Source of the DNA: Ceratothoa steindachneri
Lineage: Eukaryota > Arthropoda > Malacostraca > Isopoda > Cymothoidae
Length of the DNA stretch: 64,000 nucleotides
NCBI GenBank assembly: GCA_963969495.1
Contig: OZ018331.1
Coordinates: 152,256,684 to 152,320,683, forward strand
Direction: 5' to 3'
Below are positions 55,621-64,000 of the stretch, in pieces. The position numbers and the translations under genes are program-made. Every line of letters begins with the position of its first letter. The stretch's first letter is position 1. The notes under the pieces were generated by a model, which searched no databases, was not told where the DNA came from, and worked only from the letters and a program-made list of their open reading frames with translations.

Positions 55621-56457
55621 TGTAGCGGGCCGAAAATCTAGACTAACCCCCAATCAATCCAACCCGCTTCCTACACTAATCCGGATGTGAGAAATCGAAG
55701 GAGAATGAAACGGATTGTATATACAGTCCCTTTACTTACAAAAAAAAATGTACAATGATAATTACAATAATTTATATTTATAAGGGAAGTGTGCACACTT
55801 CAAAATGAGGCCAAATTCCCCAATCCAAACAAGATACCAAAAGAATTATATAACGGGCAAATAGAACAAATTTACTTAAATATATCTATACAATGAAATG
55901 AAAAACAACAACAACTGAACGAAAAGGGGCACGTGCTATCACTTGTGTGCTGGAGGTGGGTGGTAGTAGGCTAATACAAAAGGAGGCAGGCTCATCAGCC
56001 AATGCGGGTGTGGTAGTTCAGGTGTCTAGCAAGGTATGAAAGCCCTCCGTCTCAGGGCTGGGTGAAGCACTCATCTAGAGAACCCCTCTCGCAGTCCGTC
56101 CAAGCTTCCACTCTCTGTAGAAGAGAGATATCCTCCGTTTATGATCCATTTACTTTACATGGAAGGGAAACTAATAAGTGGGCATTACCCGAGTAAATTT
56201 ATCGACTATCTTACCTCTAAATGTATATCCAAACAATTTTCAGGATTTAATAATTCTTTAAATATTTATCTTTAAAACTATTCTTTCAAAATATAATCTC
56301 TGAAAAGAGAATACAAACATCACTAAAATTAAAAACAAAACAAAATTTAAATTCCAGTTATTCACACACACACATTCTTACAGAAGGAGGGAGAGGGTAT
56401 TGGGAAAAGGGGGTGGGAGAATGGCCCTTCATACACACTCACATTCGCTCCACCACA
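55621..56457. mobile_element. TG...CA element (solo LTR or Ginger-like), copy 2
   Basis: 837 bp, beginning TGTAGCGGGCCG and ending TCCACCACA, flanked by AGGG (55617-55620 and 56458-56461). Removing it and one AGGG restores the family A text cgggtcaggggagccc. The first ~120 bp and last ~90 bp align closely with copy 1 (39481-40204); the middle is longer and diverged. AT-rich interior, AC repeat near the right end, no coding sequence. Confidence 0.8.
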
Positions 56458-57158
56458 AGGGGAGCCCTGTCTGGCCCAATGGAGCAGGAAAAGGGTATCC
56501 CACAGGGAAATGTCCTCAGTGTGACACCCGTTGCCCTTAGTATCAATGGCATCACCTTGGTGCTGCTGGAATATGTTCTCGCCACACTGTACATGGACGA
56601 CCTTTTGATCTCCTTTGGCGCTGCCCAGATGCAAACTGGAGCATCCACTCGAATAGGCATTGAACCGTGTCTCTCGCTATGCTGAAGCGAACAGGCTTAA
56701 TTTTTTTTTGGCTAAGACTATGGTGGTGCACTTCTGCCGCCATTCCCGGTTCCACACCAACCCAGACTTATTTCTTAATGGGGTGCTCTTGGAATCGGTG
56801 GACTTGCACCGTTTCCTTGGTCTTGTTTTGGCCAATGCTTCACCTCGGTGGCTCATATTCGCAGCCTTACGGTCTCTTGTACCCACGCCATGGATATTCT
56901 TCATTCTGTGACATTCAGCGCTTGGGGCATTGATAGTGCTACTTCCTAACTTTTTTATGGATCCTTTGTTCGTTCGAAGCTTGACTAGAGAGGAGAGTTG
57001 TATGCATCCGCAGCCAAGCATGTATTGTGGAAGGTGGACTCAATCCACCACACCTGCCTTTGATTGGTGACCATTGCCTTCCACACTTCCCACATTGAGA
57101 GCCTACTTGTCATTGCTGGGGAGATGCCACTCACTCTGCACCGTGCACAGTGCCATTA
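56458..57158 (+). mobile_element. Old family A copy A4, part 2 (RT motifs B and C, thumb)
   Basis: GALSGPMEQEKGIPQGNVLSVTPVALSINGITLV carries motif B; YMDDLLISF near 56590 is motif C (YVDD changed to YMDD). Then VVHFCRHSRFHTNPDLFLNG and FLGLVLA near 56800, LTREESCMHPQPSMYCGRWT-type text near 57000. Ends at 57158 where transposon T4 is inserted. Confidence 0.85.
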
Positions 57159-57339
57159 CACTGTGTAACATAATTTTTGTTACTGAGTAGAAAATAAGTG
57201 ATTCTAAGTGATTTTTAGGCTCTGATTACAAATTTGTCTTTAGAATTTGCATATCATGTCTAGTTTTTGTGTAATTTTAATTTTCCTTTTCAAACCATTT
57301 CACACTTTTGTTCAATATTATACCAATATACAATTTTTA

Positions 57340-57342
57340 ATA

Positions 57343-57409
<67 letters not shown>
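57340..57409. repeat. (TA)n tract in T4
   Basis: About 35 TA dinucleotides with one early interruption (tatattaata). Confidence 0.97.
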
Positions 57410-57412
<3 letters not shown>

Positions 57413-57643
57413 CATTTTTAATATATATAAAGTAGACTATATTAAAGCTCAAATATCATTGAGTTCTAATTACTGGGTTTTGTTTTGTTTTTTCAGATTT
57501 GTGATAACTTTTCTGCTACTGATAACTGGTAACTAGTAAAGAAGATAACACATTTATCAAAATATTGCTCTTACAAGAACCTTATGAAAGGATGTCACAT
57601 TGTGTATCGTTTGCTTGCCCAAGTTAATATTTGAAATCTTGTC

Positions 57644-58587
57644 ATGGCTTCAAGTTCTAGATGCTGATGTTTAAACAGCCCCAACATATTTTATAATATT
57701 TGTGGGCAATTCACACCAGTGGCACAACAAAGAAAAATAGAAACAGCAGTAACGATGAAGCAAGCCTACATATACTATTTTGGATGCAAAGTAGGGGACC
57801 AGGATAAAGTTCGGGCCCCTCATATTTGCTGCATGCAGTGTAACACAATGTTGACAGCTTGGTTAAATGGGAAGAGGAAGGCAATGCCATTTGCTGTTCC
57901 CATGATATGGTGTGAGCCCTCAAATCATTATAAAAAGTGAGAATGGCCAGCCAGAGAAGAACACATTGTTGGCAAACATAATGTTAAGCATGATGCTCTA
58001 GTAGATCCCCTCAAAAGTTCATCTTCCACCTCTTCACATTAAATTAGGGTTAATTAAAAATTTTTTTAAAGGGTATGGATCAAAGAAGTGAAGGCTTTCA
58101 ATATTTGAAAAACAAATTTAAATGGTCATTAACTGATGCAAAAATAGAAGCTGGAGTTTTCACTGGACCACAAATTTGCAGAGTTGTTTCTGATGATTCC
58201 TTCACTTTGTGTCTCAATGAAAAGGAACGCAAAGTATAGACATCCTTTGTGGAAGTCACTGAAAACTTTCTTGGCAATTTTAAATTTCAAAATTACCGAG
58301 AAGTAGTAAACAATAGGCTGGAAGCCTATGAAAAGATTGGATGTAGCATGTCACTTAAAATGCATTTTTCTGCATTCTCTTCTCAATTTTTTTCCTAAAA
58401 ATTGGGAGCGGCTAGTGATGAATATGGTGAACGTTTTCATCAAAAATTTTTGGTTAGGGAGATGAGGTACCAAGGAAAATTTAATCCAAATATGATGGGG
58501 GATTATTGCTGGTCTTTATACAAACAAACTTTGATGTCTCACAAAAGAAAAATGAGAAGGCTACAGCATAGTTTCTCTAAGCTTTAA
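57644..58587 (+). pseudogene. T4 transposase, internally deleted
   Basis: The likely start is the ATG at 57644 (MASSSRC then a stop), with a tttttcag acceptor at 57497 upstream. Frames with the Cys-rich N-terminus read ICGQF, KVGDQDKVRAPHICCMQC and KRKAMPFAVPMIW. After about 57940 the DNA jumps to EWPAREEH and HHIKLGLIKNFF-like text, so both catalytic Asp motifs and CxxC are missing. The C-terminal third is legible: AGVFTGPQICRVVSDDSF, FVEVTENFLGNF, LEAYEKIGCSMSLKMHF, GAASDEYGERFHQKFLV, MMGDYCWSLYKQ, with stop at 58585. Several frameshifts. Confidence 0.8.
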
Positions 58588-58917
58588 GTGCATAATAAAC
58601 TTAATCAATACAATAAAATGTTCATAACTTGGGAGAGAGGGGGGGGGGGATGTACACTGTCTGTCTTAAGCCAAAATAAAGAAGGAAACTCCCCCACTTT
58701 TAAAATATTTTTGCTTAAAAATTAAAAAATTACAAAATAAAAAGATTTTTTATTTATTAATCGGAACAAATTTTTTAAAGGGGGAAGAATCATTACACAA
58801 AATCTATACGTGATAGAAAATTTTGGTTTTCAAATTTGGATTCAGCGCCCTCAAACTAATTAGAAACACTTATTCACATGTCTGTAACAAACAAAAGTTA
58901 AAATTTGTTACCTAGTG

Positions 58918-60262
58918 TTATTTGTCTGTATGTTCGAACCCGGCCCCTCCCTCAGTCGCTAACAGCTCTCACTGCATCCACAACTGATTTTGAAGGTGCC
59001 TATGTTGCTGAGAGACACCAGTCATACCCTAAGCCCTTTGAGTTTATGGCTAGGAAACTCTGAGAGCTAGGTATATCTCTTGGGCCGGTGGCGCTCCTGG
59101 TTCTGCCCAGGAGGCCACCCTGGAAGGTACTACATTTGGCTATTTGTCACTATGCCCTCAAAGCTTCTGCAGCACTGGGAGTATTGCCTTTAAATCCTTT
59201 GGAGCACACAATGTCATACTAGAACCGTGCCAGTGTATGCAGATGGCTTCAATCCCCAAGAGGGGGTTGATTTCCATGCCCTATCCCCTCTGTTTGAAGC
59301 CACTGGGGCTCTCCCAGGTGCTGGTCTGTCTTCACGGCCCAGCTGGTTGTAATACACCACTCAGTATGGGAGATAATGCGACGTCTCCGGTTCAGAGACC
59401 AGCTTGTATTTGTATTTTATAGCAACTCACAAAGTCCCCTGAGTGCTCTCGGGGTATTGAAATCTCCTCATATCTTGGTTCACGTTATCCATGATGCCAC
59501 AGTTTTGGCGAGCCGGGCAGATGTCTAGATTATCTTCTGCTGGTTTGCTGGACATCTAAGAATTGCGGGGAATGAGCCTGCCGATGAGGGTGCCAAACAG
59601 TTTGCAAGAACTTGGGTGACCAGACAAGTGTTTTGCTCTTCCTCACACAGACTGCATGACAGGAATACAGGCAGCTCTCCGGGCTGCTTGGCGAAAAAGA
59701 TGGGAGACAGTTGAGGGGAATTTAAAGTTATGTGCTGCGACTGTTCCCATGGACCTATCCCCCAATGCCGTAACGGCTTCAGGTTGTTTCCTGTCATCTC
59801 CGAATTGAGCACACTTGCTGGACGCACTGCCATTTGATGGAGCGCTCACCTGCACCCTACTGTGAAGACTGCATTTTTCTCTGTTCTTGTTGAATGCCCC
59901 AGCCTGGGCGATCTTTATGCCCATTACCTGTCCCGGTACCGGGATAAGCGGGGTTGCAACCTCTTGCCCCTTGTACTCTGGATGGGTGCATGTACACTGA
60001 TTTGTGGAATTTATGGCTTCTTGGAGGAGGCTGGCCTCCTCTCCTTTATTTCCCTGCTGTTGTTTTTTTTTGTAGGTTGTATGTTCCTTGCTTTGTTTTC
60101 TTGTTATTTGTTTTAGCCCTTGTCATTTTTAGCGTTATTTGTTATTTACATACTGTTGTTTGTTTCCATTTTTTGCTACCTGTTTCTTAATATAGCCTAG
60201 TAGGTGGCTGTGTCATGTATGGCAACTTATGCCCAAGCAGACAGTCACCAGATACCCCTTCC
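58918..60262 (+). mobile_element. Old family A copy A4, part 3 (RNase H to 3' end)
   Basis: Continues ALTASTTDFEGAYVAERHQSYPKPFEF near 58965, RNase H (59230-59590: VYADGFNPQEGVDFHAL, a partial YSNSQSPLSAL where the catalytic Asp is Asn, NEPADEGAKQFART), linker near 59700, and the C-terminal block from 59860 (YCEDCIFL then LVECPSLGDL). The 3' hairpins are eroded (AGCCTAGTAGGTGGCT at 60194), closing at CAGATACCCC, 60262. Confidence 0.82.
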
Positions 60263-60700
60263 CCCCCAGAACTATCTGGATCAACCTAGAATTATCAATT
60301 ATAATTCTAAATATGTAGATGGTTATTAATATTTTAAAAATTAGAATAGGGTACCTAATTCTCTTAAATTTAAATGCTATATTATTTGATTTTTAAAAAG
60401 GATTTAAATATTTTATTATAATTATTTTTGATAATGGTGTATCATTTGTAATTTTGCCAGGGCGATTTTGAGCTAATTAGTTGGGCACTTAAGGGATAAA
60501 CACGCTTATTGGATAGGGGCTTAAATACTGAGATAGCTTCCCATTTTCAAACTTAATCTTATTACTAAATAAGTTTTGATAACAGAACTAAATTCCAACC
60601 AAAGAAATCTTTTTTAATGAAACATCAAATCAAATTAGTGCAAGAGGGATGAAATACATGAGAATTACATATCATCGCTGTCACTATGAGAAATAGATGG
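60263..60700. other. AT-rich stretch, nothing recognised
   Basis: No element or gene is visible; strongly AT-rich with C run at 60261-60267. Confidence 0.4.
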
Positions 60701-60734
60701 ATTATAATTATTTTCACAAAATCTTTTTACATGT

Positions 60735-61420
60735 CAGCTTTCGGACAAAATTCTCTGGAAGCCATTCTTATGTGAATATACCCATTTCTCATCATGATGA
60801 GTAATTTTACTACATGCACTTGGTAATTCATGAATCAGGCACTCCACTGATTGGGCGTGAGTTGTGAAAGGTGGCAATTCAAATTTAAAGAATCAGAGCC
60901 TGAAATTCGGCGATGGTGAGATTGCGAGTGACGGTAGACTCATAAATCGTAGCTGAATCCCAATTGCTAAGTTCAGCAATGGTGTTGTGTTCACATTGAA
61001 GTTGAGGTGAGGGGGAATTAATTTTCTTACCAACTTGTCACCAACATCGCTCCTTTGGCGAAGGTCCATGATCTTGTGAATGACGAAGGCACGGAGATTT
61101 GGAGAATCATTGCAGAAGAGAGAGAAACAGATTTTCTGGGTCCACTTCCATGATTTGATTTAAGGGAACACTATGGCTTGTGTAGATTGAGGAAGAAGGC
61201 TGTGACATTTGATTTAGAAATAAGAATGTGATTGGCTGCATCATAAATGTGGGGTCAAGTTTTGATCACAAGCTAGCAAGGAATGTAGTTGGTGATGCCA
61301 TAGAAGATGAGAGAGTGCAGGTTCTTTTTAACTTTACCTTTAAAGGATGCTTGGAGAGGTAAGTTGCCCCAAGGTAACAGGCTAAAGTCAACATGTCAAG
61401 TGGGAAATGGGTCCTAGCTT
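60735..61420 (-). pseudogene. Remnant of an unnamed widespread protein family, - strand
   Basis: Read on - from about 61160: GPRKSVSLFCNDSPNLRAFVIHKIMDLRQRSDVGD, later LVRKLIPPHLNFNV and, near 60870, ELPPFTTHAQSVECLIHE. I recall proteins in arthropod genomes with a conserved FPCHTQAVER-type motif and a closing basic segment at this position; they are uncharacterised and often repeated, so probably mobile-element encoded. Stops (e.g. near 60895) and doubtful frames elsewhere indicate a dead copy. No termini were identified. The assignment is from memory of motif style only. Confidence 0.35.
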
Positions 61421-62529
61421 CAAATTTTTAGCTGAGAATCAATTTTTCCACTGTGAATAGATTTAGCAACCAGGAAAAGGTACTTATGATCAATCCAACA
61501 TCACTTCATTTGTCATTGGAATTTCTGGTCCATCTGTGATCGGAACAAACTTTTGCACCTTTGACAAAGAATTATTGCCTGTGGTGTTACAAAAGTAAAA
61601 AATAAACAAAAGAGGCGAAGTACCCAAAACTAAATAATGAAGGAAAACAACAAACAAGAAAAGCATAAATAAAAGAGGCAAAGTACCCAAGTAAAAACTG
61701 AACAAAAACAAAGATAAGAAAGAAAAAGAAAGTCTTGGTATGTGTCACAGACTCACTACTGATTGGCTTGACTTGAATTTGGGGATTCCCATCCTCCAAT
61801 TAGAGCTCAAGTTTAAGATGATAACATGTGAATATGAGATGATGATTAAAGCTAGTGAGAATCTTTGAGCCAATCCTAGCAATGTTATTTTTAATCGCCT
61901 CTATGTTTAGATTTACTTTCTCCTATCAATTTTTTTCTCACAATAGCACAATTGTCCATTCCAATGATTTTTATTTACCACAACTCACAGTTTTGAATCT
62001 GGCCCCCTCTTACTGATCACTCACCCTACTCATTAGTGGACCCGCCTATCTCTACTTCTCTTTGTTACTCACCCTCCTACCCCTTTCCAAACTTGGTCTT
62101 CTATCCGCAGAGGTTCTGGTTGCTCGGTGCACTTTCATCATCTTATAAGCCTTGGTCAAGTGGCACTATATGTATACCTTGAGGTCTCTACCTGCTGTGA
62201 GGGCCGAAAGCCAACTGGCTAGGGCAAGTATTAGGTATGGAGTGTGTTGGGCCATTGACTGCTCACTTTTCCTCCAGTACACATTTAAGGTGACTCCACT
62301 GGCACCATCCTTTATGGCTAAAGTTCTAGGACAATTTTTCCTAAATGGCGGCCAGGTTAGCTAAGCCCATCATATCTGAACCTGGAGTGATTCTGTATAA
62401 ATGATCATATTCTAGAATTTCTTATCCTATGGATACACTTCTGTTATATGAGCCATGTTTTTTTTTATGATACTATGGTGAGAAGTGAAAAGAATAGTGG
62501 GACTATGCATGGGGATCTACCTCAAACTG
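61421..62529. other. Stretch without recognised features
   Basis: No gene. A near-repeat of aaaagaggcgaagtacccaa (61606) and aaaagaggcaaagtaccca (61672), about 66 bp apart, indicates a short tandem duplication. Frames at 61490-61800 on - are Phe/Leu-rich low complexity caused by it. Confidence 0.45.
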
Positions 62530-63578
62530 CTGCATCGCCTTCCCTAGGTGTCAGGGAGGATGAGGTAAGAGGTGGATGAGTCCATTTAGCTCTCTGGCAA
62601 CCTCTTCTCCTTGAGGCTAACTACGAATCTTAAAGTGTCTAACCATTTTGCATGCTGACTGCTTCCATTGTTCTGAGACTGCTCTCAAACCATTATGCCT
62701 ATATCTGCTTTAAGCGCTTCCCAACCAATTTCACTGTCAGTGAATCTCATTGAGCTTGGACTAGGTTCAGGTACGTTTTGAAGCATAACTGCCATTCTTC
62801 CTGGTGGCCATATATATCTTCACTTATTGGGAAGATTGTCTTGCAGAAGTTTGGAAATGAGTAAAAAAAAAATCCCAGACAAGTTCTTACATGCCCCCCC
62901 CCCTCCCATTCTCCGGGAGAATGTGACTGCAATCTCGAGCCCAGCATCTACCACAGTCCTTTGTGACTGCTTTCTCTGCATTCTCTATCCTGAATTTCTA
63001 CTCTACTACCATTTAACCCTTTGAGTGTGTATGGCCTTTAGAAAGGCCAAGACTGAAATCACTGAGCCTGGATTTGTTCCTAAATGTGGTTTGCTTGGAA
63101 CTGGTGTATTAGCACTGTTTCCTGGTTTTGGTTTCAATTGACACCATACCTGGTAGGCTCATATTTACAGCCACAGACATTCCATGCCATGCCATACCAT
63201 GGACATTCTTCATTCTTGTGACATTCCACATTTGGGGTCCTGATAGGGCTACTGCCTTACTTTTCTACTGTTATTTTGTTCATGTGGAGTTCATGCATCT
63301 GCAGCTGAGCATGTATGGCAGAAGGTGGACTCGATTCACCACACAGGTGCCTTCTGCACATCCCACATTGAGAACCTTCTTGTAGATCCCTGGGAGATGC
63401 CACTTGTTCTTTGTTTTTATTTGTTGTTGTTTTTTATAGCTTGTTTCTTAGCCTTTGCTCATGTTTTTTTCTTTATTTGTTATTTACATGTTCTTATTTT
63501 TCAATCTATCCTAGTATTAGGCTGTAGCATGATTATGGCAACCTTTGCCCTAGTAGACAGTTGCCAGATGGGCTCTTA
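62530..63578 (+). mobile_element. Old family A copy A5, internally deleted
   Basis: Starts at the endonuclease/RT linker (gaggatgaggtaagaggtggatgagtcc; SVEEFRSVDEAVEFF in better copies), continues to the RT N-terminus (VSLIGKIVLQKFGNE-like text at 62820; ENVTAISSPAST at 62920), jumps near 63030 from the FNARRDV region to the KTKV/DLFLNGV region (so motifs A to C are gone), then thumb text (63160-63390), and jumps again at about 63405 to the T-rich 3' leader. Terminal text: TAGTATTAGGCTG, then TTGCCAGATGGGCTC at 63561. Confidence 0.72.
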
Positions 63579-63587
63579 ACAAAAACA

Positions 63588-64000
63588 ACTTTGGTTCTAC
63601 ACTGGACACCACCTTGGAGGGTACCACCTTTACTCTTTGTCGCCATGCCTCTGCTCAAAAAGCCTTCGCAATACCAGGGAGAATTGCTTCAACCTTATTG
63701 GACCACACTTCATGTCACGCTGGATCCATCTGTGTCAGTGTATATAGATAGTGCAAAGTCCCAGGAGTAGGTCGGCTTCCACTCTGTATCTCCTCTGTTT
63801 AAAGTCTTTGGATTATTCCAGGTGCTGCGTTTGTCTTCCGATTGTAATCTTTAACAACTCCCCCCCCCCCCCCTCCATTGGGGGTGTGTTTGCTACAACC
63901 AGGGTTGTAGAAAACTGGTTGATTGTTGAGATTATCTGAGGCTGGGTTTCTGGACATGTGGTAATTGTGTGGAATGAGGATGCTAGAGTCCACAAGGATT
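63588..64000 (+). mobile_element. Family A fragment A6, runs off the window
   Basis: Starts just after the tail of A5 with ggttctacactggacaccaccttggagggtaccacc, the text before RNase H, then VYIDSAKSQE near 63735 (first catalytic Asp), a C run at 63860-63872, a deletion, and IIXGWVSGHVVIVWNEDARVHK-like text at the right edge. 5' truncated; continues past 64000. Confidence 0.7.

Larger units (their letters stand above)
57159..58917. mobile_element. Family T DNA transposon copy T4, inside A4
   Basis: The left end is CACTGTGTAACA at 57159 after TTA (57156-57158); the right end is TGTTACCTAGTG to 58917 before TTA (58918-58920). Subterminal words are at 57222-57232 (63 bp in) and 58835-58845 (ending 72 bp in). 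Length 1759 bp. The plus-strand transposase is internally deleted, so this is a non-autonomous derivative. Removing it and one TTA rejoins the A4 text gccattatttgtctg, equivalent to gcatcactcgcctg in intact copies. Confidence 0.85.

Noticed and set aside
57498..57535. Possible next TAF1B exon after tttttcag (would read R-F-V...)
   Set aside because: It lies inside transposon T4, meets a stop after 13 codons, and is better explained as the transposon's own acceptor site.
57267..57536. 90-codon open frame upstream of the T4 transposase
   Set aside because: Crosses a (TA)n tract; the flanking residues match nothing.

Overview
This is a 64-kb piece of a repeat-dense metazoan nuclear genome, most likely an invertebrate. 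The mix of LINE families would suit an arthropod such as a decapod crustacean, but that is a guess from remembered families. No prokaryotic organisation is visible. Host sequence is AT-rich and intron-like, and almost everything recognisable is transposable-element debris, much of it nested.

Host gene. Four short + strand segments (1131-1224, 5656-5760, about 24570-24619, 37615-37863) have splice sites on both sides and compatible phases, so they can be read as successive exons of one gene. The first two encode a charged coiled-coil-like stretch. The last ends in a segment resembling the start of the first cyclin fold of TAF1B (RNA polymerase I SL1 subunit, Rrn7/TFIIB-like). The proposed introns (about 4.4, 18.8 and 13 kb) consist of mobile elements.

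Family A is an I-clade-like non-LTR retrotransposon of about 6-6.5 kb. It has a gag-like ORF1 with CCHC knuckles and an ORF2 with APE endonuclease, YVDD reverse transcriptase, RNase H and a C-terminal Cys/His motif. All copies lie on the + strand. Three are nearly full length with target-site duplications: A1 (6855-13357), A2 (26408-32769, inserted in an older A copy at 24930-26407/32770-34255) and A3 (43366-49423). Older fragments lie at 1882-4455, 22955-23975, 51258-60262 and 62530-64000. No copy has two open reading frames intact.

Family T is a cut-and-paste transposon with CACTG-like ends, 3-bp TTA/TAA target duplications and an inverted subterminal 11-mer. Its transposase shows the D, D-x18-CxxC, H-x4-H, E order of RAG1/Transib/CMC enzymes. 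Four copies are present: T1 (16035-21477, holding a CR1-like LINE), T2 (38028-40911, holding an LTR-like insert), T3 (41825-50231, holding A3) and T4 (57159-58917, inside an old A copy). All are pseudogenised.

Other elements: an L2-like LINE split by A1; a CR1-like LINE in T1 and another CR1 tail beside it; a third RT family at 1285-1880; a fourth on the - strand (34.3-36.3 kb and 50.5-51.0 kb); two copies of a TG...CA element with 4-bp duplications; a minus-strand remnant of an unnamed protein family near 61 kb; minisatellites and (TA)n tracts. The layers give a relative order of insertion: old A copies first, then T and LTR-like elements, then the A1/A2/A3 burst.
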